A program made the position numbers and the translations under genes. 64,000 nucleotides of DNA, from assembly GCF_020536995.1 (NCBI RefSeq), contig NC_068366.1, positions 26,733,137 to 26,797,136 on the forward strand, read 5' to 3'. This document shows, piece by piece, positions 1-12,000 of the stretch (the first letter of the stretch is position 1; each line of letters starts with the position of its first letter). The stretch comes from Dreissena polymorpha (Eukaryota; Mollusca; Bivalvia; Myida; Dreissenidae). A model generated the notes under the pieces. That model was not told where the DNA came from. It saw only the letters and a program-made list of their open reading frames with translations, and searched no databases.

Positions 1-365
1 AGTAAGGGAGTACTTATGGCTGAAGGGGCATACATTGAACAAACTTAGTATAGGACCACTATATTATGTTACCTACCAACATTTACACCACTGAGCCATG
101 TCATTTTATTGATTTTCAAAAGTTATTTTGTTATATAAGTCTGTATAAATTATGTGACCCCTACGTAACCCTAAAAGCTTGTTTCAGAGGAGATCTTTCA
201 AGTTATTTTGCAATATATGTGTGACCCCTGGGGGGGGGGGCGTCAATTTTTAAAACCAGGGGCATAATTTAAATAAATTGTGAAATTGTGTACTTCTAGA
301 TTCATTTCATTTATAAAATCATGGGCATAGCGCCAATTGTTTTACCCAAGGGTCATAATTAAAAA
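1..365. repeat. Dispersed 'gtgacccc / ggggcataatt' repeat, left part
   Basis: The stretch carries the phrases 'gtgacccctgg', 'accaggggcataattt' and 'ttataagtctgtataaa', which recur in the tandem family at 35895-37112. A further piece lies at about 1500-1600 ('gtgacacctgggcaag', 'gaccccaggcctataa'). The family is therefore interrupted here by the element at 366-1452. No coding capacity is seen. The family assignment rests on shared phrases only. Confidence 0.5.
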
Positions 366-1452
366 CAGTAGACTCTGCCATTACCAGACTCTCCGAATAC
401 CGGAAATCTCCCGATTCCGAACGGTCGGGCCATTCCGGTATTTTCGCCTTCTATTTCTTTGTTAAAAAATGTTGAATAAACCGAACTCTCTCAAAACCGG
501 ACACCGAACGGATATCTCCTTGAATTTCTTCATTTTTAACGTAAAATACATTGAATACACCGGTAGTCCAAATTTTCAAGATTCCTGAGGCGTGTAAATT
601 ACAATACCCAGTCAGCACGGCGCGTGCTGTGTCACACATTCAGCTCGCGCATGTATCGATAATTGGATTAAACATACCATAAAGGTGTCATATCGTTACC
701 ACGCTATTGAAGTCCGATTAAAGAATGTAAAACAAACTGTGAATGTCTATTATAGACGTGCGGTAACACCAAAAAGTGATTGACGCGATCGCTTTCTTAA
801 GCTTATGATAAACAGTTTTATTACAAAATTAATGCATGCCGTTGCGACGATCACTTTCTTGTGATCTTCTCGGGTAGTTGAAAAGATCTTATAGCCATTT
901 TTAAACGCTTAAATGGTTTTGACAAGACTTGCTGAGATTTGTGTGTGTGTATGTTTTGTGAAATGTGTTATGCCTTGAATAATAAATCGTGTGTCCACAA
1001 CAATCGTATTTGTGTTGTAATTCGTCAAAATTGTCTATGACGTTTGGCGCTTCCTATTTGTAACAAATAAAACTAAATTAATTCAGTGCTATTTATAGCG
1101 AGCTCGAACACGACTCACTCGCCTATATGACAAATATCACATAAGCATGTACATGTACGTACATGTATAAAGCACAATGCTTACTTTGGAATTAATCAAA
1201 ACAAGTTGGTATGGAATGTTTTTTTGCTTTAAATCGAATAAAAACACATTTTTTGAAGAATACTTTAAACATAAACACATGAGTAAAGTTATCACATGGT
1301 ACATGTTAATGTATATGGTTTGTTTTGTTCTTATATGATTTTGTACACAATGCATATTTCGGCAATATGTCTCCTCTTGGTAAACCGGAACTCTCTGAAA
1401 ACCAGACGATCAGACTGGTCCCCAGACTGTCGGGTTTTCAGAGAGTCTACTG
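366..1452. mobile_element. pogo/Tigger-like MITE (TcMar superfamily)
   Basis: The left end reads CAGTAGACTCTGCCATTACC and the right end, reverse complemented, starts CAGTAGACTCTCTGAAAACC. CAGTAG... termini are typical of pogo/Tigger elements. A TA follows the right end; the left flank is AA, so the duplication is decayed or the edge is off by a few bases. The motif 'ccgaactctctcaaaaccgg' near 480 recurs near 1385, so subterminal repeats are present. No transposase frame remains, so it would be a non-autonomous copy. Confidence 0.55.
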
Positions 1453-1728
1453 TACATACAAAATATGGAAGCCTAGGGCTTTGTTATTTCAAACAAAAAG
1501 ATTTTTAAAGGTATTCTTAATAGAAGTCAATTTGAAACTGGTGACACCTGGGCAAGTTAGTTTTGACCCCAGGCCTATAATGTAGCGGGAAAGGGTAAAA
1601 CAAACTTTGTAGAAAATGCAAATTACCTTACATTAAACACTTTTATAATAAACAATCTTATAATAAACACCCTTATAAACAGTTCACAGACAGACGGATA
1701 CAAACACACACATGAATGCACAGACAGA

Positions 1729-2565
1729 CAAGGGACATCACTGTATCCCTATACCCCACCATCTGCACTATGTGCTAGGACATCACTGTATCCCTATACT
1801 CCACCATCTGCACTATGTGCTAGGACATCACTGTATCCCTATACCCCACCATCTGCACTATGTGCTAGGACATCACTGTATAGCTATACCCCACCATCTG
1901 CACAATGTGCAAGGACATCACTGTATCCCTATACCCCACCATCTGCACTATGCACAGACAGACGAGGGACATCACTGTATCCCTATACCCCACCATCTGC
2001 ACTATGTGCTAGGACATCACTGTATCCCCATACCCCACCATGTGCACTATGTGCTAGGACATCACTGTATCCCTATACCCCACCATCTGCACTATGTGCT
2101 AGGACATCACTGTATCACTATACCCCACCATCTGCACTATGTGCTAGGACATCACTGTATCCCTATACCCCACCATCTGCACTATGCACAGACAGACGAG
2201 GGACATCACTGTATCCCTATACCCCACCATCTGCACTATGTGCTAGGACATCACTGTATCCCCATACCCCACCATGTGCTAGGACATCACTGTATCCCTA
2301 TACCCCACCATCTGCACTATGTGCTAGGACATCACTGTATCACTATACCCCACCATCTGCACTATGTGCTAGGACATCACTGTATCCCTATACCCCACCA
2401 TCTGCACTATGTGCTAGGACATCACTGTATCCCTATACCCCACCATCTGCACTATGTGCTAGGACATCACTGTATCCCTATACCCCACCATCTGCACTAT
2501 GTGCTAGGACATCACTGTATCCCTATACCCCACCATCTGCACTATGTGCTAGGACATCACCTATG
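1729..2565. repeat. 45-bp tandem satellite, about 18-19 units
   Basis: The unit starts 'aggacatcactgtatcccta' and ends 'ctgcactatgtgct', 45 bp in total. At 1950 and 2186 the unit end is replaced by 'atgcacagacagacgaggg', which gives a higher-order pattern of about five units. Because 45 is divisible by three, a 289-codon frame with a 15-residue period (HHCIPIPHHLHYVLG) stays open across it. There is no other sign of a gene. It lies in or beyond an intron of the UBXN11-like gene on the other strand. Confidence 0.9.
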
Positions 2566-2984
2566 TGCTAAGTTAAGCTAAAATAACAACAGTAAAATAT
2601 TATCCATCACTTTGAACAACTTTGATCTGTGTTGTTATGGCAATTGGTCACTAAATAGAGGTAAGTAAAGAATTTTGTGCTGAAAAAGAAAGTTTTCGCC
2701 TGCTGGTGTCTCTTCACTATATTTTTAAAGTATATCAAAAATGTGTCTTTAGGTTTTTAATTATGGGTACTGTTTTGAACATATACTTTTGAATGGATAC
2801 TAATCTCTTTTGTTTGCTTAAATTCACTTCTTTTTTCTTATCAAAAATGTTCATTTCAACTGTTGGAGAAAGCAGTAATTGTTCAATTATAACAAAACAA
2901 AACATCTTATAAAGTCATATTCTTGAAACAATATGAACCAAAAGAATTGATAAAAATATAATAAAAACTTTTTTTTTTGGTTAC

Positions 2985-3064
2985 CTCCATCTGTTGAATT
3001 TGTTCCTGCAACTGGTAACACTTGTTTTCCAGCTCCACTACTCGACTGTTAGGGTCATTTGAAC
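2985..3064 (-). CDS. UBXN11: UBXN11-like exon 6 (coiled coil, last exon in window)
   Basis: The exon is 80 nt, with acceptor cttgtttcag| and donor GAG|gtaacc. It reads SNDPNSRVVELENKCYQLQE then QIQQME. In the human protein the next residues are RFLSDYG. I found no exon for that segment between here and the left edge, so intron 6 probably leaves the window. Confidence 0.82.
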
Positions 3065-6000
3065 CTGAAACAAGATATGTTCATTAAATATGTATGCCCC
3101 CCATCCCCAACTAGCTGCAATTGTCCCTATGACCATTACATCTGTTGATATGAAAATCATTAGGGGTCATCAAGCCTTACCATCCTACTTATTGATATGA
3201 CCTTGAGGTACTATTGTGTGCAAACAATTTATATGTAACCTTGATCTTTGACCTTTTGACCTTAAAATCAAAAGGCATATTTCCCTCTTCCCATGTAACC
3301 ACCATTCAAACTTAGATGATCATTGGTTGAAGCGTTCTTTAAATATTAAATTGAACCAATTTCTTGAAAAAAGCCCCTGTGACCTTTGACATGATTATCT
3401 TAAAACTTATTTCGCCACTTTCTTTCAACTTACTGTAAAAATGCAGTCATAAGTCGAGATTTTTTTCCTCCAAAAATTGATTAAAATTATATTCTCGACT
3501 TATGAGATCGTTCATGAAAAATAAAAATCGAGCAAGTGTTTTACGCAAGTTGAGGTCCGATTTGCTGTAATTACTCGGCCTAAGCATTAAAACTACGAAT
3601 ACATTTATCTATGATTTTCCGAGAAATACCGATAAGTTCCGATTTACAAACTTTCTGTACTGTTCCAAACTATGGCGTACGCCCATGTTTACATAATTCC
3701 TAAACACATATATCGTAAATAATGGCAGTGTTTTATTGGATCATTTATACTTATTATCAAATTCCACATGAAGTTTGTAAATCAGAAATTATTACTAATT
3801 ATGAAATTGCAAGGTAAAACTATTTTTAATTACTATAATATCGGGTTTGTTTAATATAATTAACATGTAAATCAATATAGTTGTGCCACAAAATCGAAAA
3901 TAAATTTGATGGGGTCGCAATTTTATTGACGCTGATTTTCCAATGGTCTGTATACCAGACTTATTAAGTGAACATACACAAAATGTCACATTTTCGAACC
4001 ATTTTTATACCCCCTGACTTATGAGCTGGCAGACCTATGACTGAGTTTTTACGGTAAGTAACCACTTTAACAATATGCATGATATAGGTTAAAGTTTTCT
4101 CAAGATATTCTGTGCAACATAATTTCCTGTTACAAGCCCCTGCAACCCTCACCTTTAACCTCAAAATCACAACAAATCTCTCTATCTTCCAAATTAATCA
4201 GTGTACCACTTTAACCGATCGCAGGCAAAAGCATTCTCTAGATACCATGCAGAAACCAATTTCTTGATACAAGCTCATGTGCCTTTGTGTTTTCTTTTCC
4301 TCCCATGTAACCAATATACCAACAGTCATTATCACTGGTCAAAGCGTTCTCAAAATATAGTGATGAAACAATTCCATTTAGCAAGCCCCTGTAACCTTTA
4401 CCTTTTACCTAGTTACCTTAAAAGCCTTGTCTTCTTCTCTTTCTCCCAAGCAACCACTATGCAGATCTGTATGATTAGAACTCAAAGCATTCTCACTGAA
4501 TTTACTATATGTTTAATGACAAGCCACCGTGACCTTGGTCTTAGACTGTTTGACCTCAAAAATAATAATTGAATGTTCTACAGACTTACCTACCTACCTA
4601 CTGACCATCAGGTCCAAAGCAGTATACCCAATGTTCTTTAAAGGGGTCATAATTAATGGCAATTTACCAAGGAATATCATACTTGAAAGATGTTTTTGCA
4701 TAATTTCAACATTTCATATCCAAAGGATATTTGGTAAAAGAAAAAATTTAGAGTGTAAAGGTCATAATATTATTACCTTGAGCCTTTTGCAATAATTTAT
4801 TTTTCTCTGTCAATACTTGAATTTTCTTTTCCTAAAAAGAAAGTATGCAAACATAAATTAACAACAAATCCAGTCATAAAAAAGACACAAATTCAAGGAG
4901 GTGCAAAGAAGACAAGCAAGAGTGCTTTTGCTACAGAGACGGATTATAAAGTGCGACTCTTATCATGTTGATCACTTAAGGCAATTAATTAAAAAATCCA
5001 ACTATGGTGAACAAAGTTGTGCTCAAGTCAAAGTGTCAAGTACAAGTTTCCTTAATTAGACCTTTGACCTTGACATGTGACCTTGACCTTGGACATAAGG
5101 AACAGGTTCTTTAGTGCAACATTGCATGCCATCCTGCTGATCACTTATGCCGAAATGCTCAGGTGTTTCAATCATACGGCAATTTTCAAACAAGCATATA
5201 CAAACCAAATATTTGATCTCATTTATAGAAAAATACTGCAGAGTACCAGGTATTTCAAAATATACATCATACAGTGAAAAAGTGTCATCTTCATGGATAG
5301 ATGATACAAATGTATAACAAGATATGACAAACAATGTGTTTAGCTGTTCAGAAAGCAATGCCTTGATTGTTTGACAGAACAATCTTTTAAAAAACATTTG
5401 TATGCCATAAACAGTGTTTGATGAACTTCTACCTATATGCACAGTTATACATATCATGTCAATTAATTATATCATATACTGGAGAATACCTTGTCAGCCA
5501 TTTCCTGGGCTTGCACTGCCAGTCTGGCTTCTAACTGTGTTATACGAGATATCATGGTGGCCATGAGTTCATGATCACTGGGCGGAGCTAAAACAATAAG
5601 GAAAACCACTCTGTATTACATCATGGTGGCCATGAGTTCATGATCCCTAGGTGGAGCTAAAACACAACATGAAACCTCTCTGTATTACATCATGGTGGCC
5701 ATGAGTTCATGATCCTTATGTGGAGCTAAAACAAAACATGAAACCACTCTGTATTACATCATGGTGGCCATGAGTTCATGATCTCTAGGTGGAGCTAAAA
5801 CACAACATGAAACCACTCTGTATTAGATCATGGTGGCCATGAGTTCATGATCTCTAGGTGGAGCTAAAACACAACATGAAACCACTCTGTATTACATCAT
5901 GGTGACCATGAGTTCATGATCTCTAGGTGGAGCTAAAACACAACATGAAACCATGCTGTATTACTTCATGGTGGCCATGAGTTCATGATCAGTGGGTGGA

Positions 6001-9000
6001 GCTAAAACACAACATGAAACAAAGCTGTATTACATCATGGTGACCATGAGTTCATGATTCCTAGGTGGAGCTAAAACACAACATAAAATCACGCTTTATT
6101 ACTTCGTGGTGGCCATAAGTTCATGATCACTGGGCAGAGCTAAAACACACCATCAAATCACTCTGTATTATCTCATGGTGGCAATTAGGTTATGATAATT
6201 GGATGGAGCTAAAACACAACATGAAACCACTCTGTATTACATCATTGTGGCCATGAGTTCATTATCATTTGATGCAGCTAAAACACCACATAAAACCACT
6301 CTGTAATACATCATGTTGGTCGTGAGTTCATGATTACTGGGCGGAGCTAAAACACCACATGAAACCACTCTGTATTACATCATGGTGACCATGAGTTCAT
6401 AATCACTGGGTAGAGCATAAACACAGCATGAAACCACTCTGTATTACATCATGTTGGTCGTGAGTTCATGATTACTGGGCGGAGCTAAAACACCACATGA
6501 AACCACTCTGTAATACATCATGGTGACCATGAGATCATGATTACTGGCAGAGCTAAAACAGCACATGAAACCACTCTGTATTACATCAAAGTGGCCATGA
6601 GTTCATCATTACTATTAGGAGCAGAAATACAAAAGGGAAACCCTTCTTATTCCTACAACATCATTATGTAAATTTAACTGCTGTACAAATTAGAAACAAA
6701 TTTCAATTGAGTTAAATGCGCTGCATATAGTAAACTGAAGTTATTTTTACATTATATCACCAAATTCTGAGGATAACATAATGGTTGTTATGTGTGGTAA
6801 TAACATTCTGTAGAAATACATGTAGGGTAAATTGTTGTTATGAAATAGAAGAGTTATTAATATTACCTTCAATAAGAAGTTTACAAATGTTAAAAGTGAC
6901 CAATATATACTGTAAAAATAGTAAGTGCTAAGCTTGAAAGCAAAAAAAAACACATTCAATGTTTTATTTGTGTTTGCATCTATGCTTAACATGCCAACTG
7001 AACCCAGGTTCATACACTGTATTGGCTTTTACATACATATTCTGTAATAAAATTTTATGGAGTGTAAAAAAGCAGTCCTTTATGCCTTGAATATATATTT
7101 GTCAGTATGAAAATTTAAATATTTAGCTCACTTATATAAGTGAAATAAAAAATAACAGTTACATATTCAATTCATGTAATCGTTATGTTAACAATTCATT
7201 AAAGGAATACAGTTGTCTACTTTAAACATGTAACATTTTGTCAGGCAATAAATAAGCATACTATTATGCTTTGACTATTATATATCATGTTATAAGAGAA
7301 AAGATGCACATGACCCTTATTCAAAGCCAACAGACCAGAAAATACATGTCAAACAAACCAAAACTTCAAACAGCAAACAAACTTGAAAATCAATTTCAAT
7401 GAAAGTAATATGCAAGCTTCTATATTATGGTCCTCTAGCAAAATTTAACTTTCAAATGATGGTCTTCTAAGCTAATTCTAGCAAACTAACTTAATTGTCA
7501 AATCATTGTCGACTGGCTCTAGAAGAGAAAGTTGCTATTGCGAACACAATATAACTTGTATTATGCTATCCCATAAGTGCTTATGAAGTCTAGCTTATTC
7601 AAACTTAACTTAAAAAGCGGGCAAACAAAAACAAATCCAGTCAGCATATGAGGTGACTTATGGCGTATGAATATCACAGATTTAGTGGTATACAACCTTG
7701 AACAAATACAGACAGGAAAATAGTTCTGATAACTGTGCTTAGACATTCTCACAATAAGATAAAAGAAAATTACATGTGTCAAGAGTAAAGATTTAAAGAC
7801 TTTCACTATCCTTCCTTTCCTTTCCTGAAGAATTTCATAAGCTAAAAGTGGATGGCGCACAAAGCACAATACACGTTGGGTGACAAAGTTTGATCACAAA
7901 ATCTAACTCTGAGCACTCCTGCTCAGATAAACTAAAACAGCATGATTGTTAGGAAGTTTATCAGATTAGTAACTTTAAATTTGTGAAATTTATAGACATC
8001 AGAGAAGTAGAGTGCTTTGCAAATGTTGTAGAAAAATCACAATTAAAATGCCCACAAGAAATTCACTGACATTTTGCCTTTACAGATCAAAACTAAAACA
8101 CAAAAAGCAAAAATGAATTGCATAAGTAAAGGAGAACAACTGAAATGAATCAGACCCAATGGTACAATGTGAAAAGAAAACATAGACATTTAGTAAACGT
8201 GACTGGCAGAGGTTTAGCCCTAGTGTGTAGCCGTGACTGTAAGTAACAGGACAGGGGAGGTATTTCACACTTACTTACATATTAAGGCAAGTTGGCCTAG
8301 GTCTGAATTAGATCTAGGCAGATCTGAAAATAACATTCACTTTAAGAGAAAACATGTTGTTTTTGTAGTGCAGCAAATCCAGTTTGTTTGAGTTCTTTCT
8401 TTAAATATTTTATTGTGTCTACTTTAACATAATTTTGTTTTGATAGTTTTTTTACTTTATTTCTATTTTCTCAACATGTAAGAACTCATACAACCGAGTG
8501 CTTATTAGATATGCATATTTTTAAATCTCGAGAAAGTATTACGTTTATGATTTAAAAAAATCTTACATTACCAGCGCATACAAACACATGGAACATTAAC
8601 AGCTGTCATGTTAATATCAGAAAATTTCTTGTTAAGTAGTAAATCTGTTTTTTAATAACATTATGTCTTCTTTGAGCTTGTCAAAAAGCTTTTTTTTCAT
8701 AGCACAAGAAATCTGCTATGTTTTTGTTTCATATTTGATCAGTGCAAAAATTTCATCATGCCTCTCTATCATTGAGACTATAACATGCATGTAAATTAAT
8801 ACGACCAAGAATGTAAAATAACAGTCAAAGACACGACCACTATCTGACATTCTAACACGGCACGCAACTTGTTTTCTATAGACAAAGAAGGAAATAAAGT
8901 GTGGGTTATTCTGCAATAACTTATGGGCGGAGCTTTATGTTTCAGAAATAGTTCCGAATAAATAAAGAAAATATTGCAGTAAAATGCACGTGCTTAACGC

Positions 9001-12000
9001 AGCTCTAAAAGAAATGTAATAAATGTAGCATGTATATAAATGTAATGAAACAACAAATTGTATAATATGTGATAAGTGGCATAACCACGCCTACAAAGAA
9101 TGTCATTTGTTAGGGAAATGTAATTCAGAAAACATTTATAGCATGTCAGCTTTTCAGTAGCATCAATGAACGTGACGTCATTAAGTTTCTATGATTTTTG
9201 TTTTCAATGAAAGTGACGTCATTTGCAAAATATTTATTAACGAAAACGACGTCATATGTTTGTACAATTCAATGACGTCACTAAAAAGTGAATTTTGTAC
9301 TAAGAAGGGCGGAGTATTGAAAAATATAGTTCACGTCCTAAAGCTTGAACCAAATCCATCAGAATCGTGTTAGAATCGAAACAATATTTTGCTATGATGG
9401 TTTGTTGTCGAATAACCCACAGTAAGTTGTATAGATGCGTGTTATCAAATCACTTGTGCTTCACACTCGTGATTTAATTCCTACGCATCTATACTCCTTA
9501 CTGTGGGTTATTTGACAACAAACCATGATAGAAAAATATTATTTCTTAAATACAACAACTAAATTTTGATTTTTGTAATTTCATTACTTAAGTTCCAACT
9601 TTTTGCTGACAACTTTACTTACAACCATTTTTGTTAGAAAATAAAGTGAAAATTGTCCATATGATACAACTAGACAACACGTTCATGGCCTGTACCTGGA
9701 GCAGCATGTCCCTTTTGCGGCATGCCAAATCCCTGAGAGGCACGTGGGCTGACGTTGGGAAGTTTTGGCAGCCCGCCAAGAAATGGATCTCTGGTTTTTA
9801 TCCTCTGGGAGGCCATGGTGCCAGTTATCTCCTCTAGCAGTTTGCTTTCATCATCTGATTAAACAGAATACAGAATAATAAAAATGTCTAGCAGTTCCAT
9901 TAGTCACCTGTTTTAAGAAAAGATTGCACTGATGCAACAACAAGGCATTGAGTTTGACCTTATGTCTGGAGCAAAATGATGCCAAGTAGTGGTTATTCCC
10001 ATAAAATGGATTTGAAGAGGTCTCTATTGACTATACATTAAGCTAATAAAAGTAGATATAAAATTAACTTAATTCAGAAAAGGAATGGAGTAGGAAGGTC
10101 TGCATTTTAAACTGGATTTATATTATTCTATAGAGTTGCTATTTTTTGTCGATATAACCCTTGCCAAGGGTAAAGATAACTTTAAAAACAAGAGCTGTCA
10201 GAGAACATCGCGCTCGACTATTCGAGTGCTTGACAGTATAACGTAAGCCATCGTGGGGATATTGTTCAATAAGGTCAAGGTAATATAGTCATATTCTAAG
10301 TGGAAGAGGACCATAATTGAAACATATTGATCGCTAATGTTTTAAAGAAGTAGTTCTTTATAGACGATTCGGAGTTAAGTAATAAATTTTCCACAATCTC
10401 TTGAACATTTGTAAAGACATAAAAAAACTAATAAGATTTTATTTCAAGTTTGATAGCAATAGCTTGGGTGGGATGGTTGGACGATCCTTCAAAAAGAAAA
10501 TAAATATTTGTGAATTTTTTTTACCTTTTTAAAAAAAAAAAACTTTTTTGGGTGGGGGGTGGGGTGGGGAGGGGGGTATAATGTGGGGGTGTGGTCATTT
10601 ATTAGATGATCTTTCAAAAATAAAAAATGAAAAAAACAATTTTTTTTTTTTTGGGGGGGGGGGGGGGAAGATGGATTCTGGGGTGGGGCGTCGGGGATGA
10701 TTTGGGTGGAGGCCATTGTGGTATGTCAGGTAAGTGTTGGTATGTCAAAGCATGAATCAAATCTGATCATAAATAAAGAAGTTATGGCAATTTAATTTAA
10801 ATTTATTTATTTGACCTTGAGAGTCAAGGTCATTCAAAGGTCAAAGTCAAATTCAACTTGCCAGGTACAGTACCCTCATGATAGTAAGAAAGTATTTAAA
10901 GTTTGAAAGCAATAGCCTTGATACTTAAGAACAAAATATTCAAAGCTACTAAGACAAAAAAGGGCCATAATTCAGTTAAAATGCCAACCAGACTTATGCA
11001 ACTTGCCCTGTACAGTCCCCTTACAATAGTTGGCGTGTTTTCCAAGTCGGAAAGCAATAGCTATGATACTTTAGGAGTAAAATGGACCAAAACACAAAAC
11101 TTAACCAAATGTTAAATTATCTAAGTATAAAAGGGGTCATAATTCTGTCAAATGCCAGTCAGAGTTACATAACTTAGCCTGCACAGTCCCCTTATGATAG
11201 TTAGTAAGTGTTGCAAGTATGAAAGCAAAAGCTTTGATACTTTAGGAATAAAGTGAACCTAAACACAAAACTTAACCAAAATTTCAATTTTCTAAGTATA
11301 AAAAGGGAACATAATTCTTATAAATGCTTGATACAGTTGTCTGCTTTTGTTTATAGATTGTGGTCATGATGGTAAAGAAGTATGCAAAATATAAAAGCAA
11401 TATGAATAGGTACATAGAAAATATTTGAGGTGGTACGCAAACTTTAACATAGATTTATCAATAATATGCATATAATAAGTGGAAAAAAGGGCCATAATTC
11501 TTACAAAATGCTTGTAACAGTTGTCTGTTTCTGTTTATAGATTGGGATTATGTTGGTAAAGAAGTATGCAAAATATGAAAGCTATATGTCAAGGGACATA
11601 GAAAATATTTGAGGTGGTACGCAAACTTTAACATAGATTTATCAATAGTATGCATATTCTAAGTGAAAAAAAGGGCCATAATTCTTACAAAATGCTTGAT
11701 ACAGTTGTCTGCTCTTGTTTATAGGTTAGGGTCATGTTGGTTAAGAAGTATGCAAAATATAAAAGCAATACATCAAGAGACATAGGAAATATTTCAGGTG
11801 GTACGCAAACTTTAACATTCCAACGCTCACGGGAACGCCGACGCCAGGGTGAGTAGGATAGCTCCACTATATATATTTCATATATAATAGTCCAGCTTAT
11901 AAGAATGTTTATGATACAAAATGTGATCACTAAATGCTTGCTTACATGTGACCTCCTCAGCACAGTTAAGGTTATTTGAAATAAAATCGGTGTAAATAAT

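Noticed and set aside
1729-2565. CRISPR-like array
   Set aside because: Units are contiguous and nearly identical with no unique spacers, and the DNA is eukaryotic; it is a satellite.
1712-2581. 289-codon open frame with His-rich 15-residue repeats as a real gene
   Set aside because: It is fully explained by a 45-bp tandem satellite whose period is a multiple of three; no splice sites, no start context and no family match support a gene.
10489-10716. Proline-rich minus-strand frame (and the one at 58861-59079)
   Set aside because: Both come from reading the G-rich blocks of the composite repeat on the C-rich strand.
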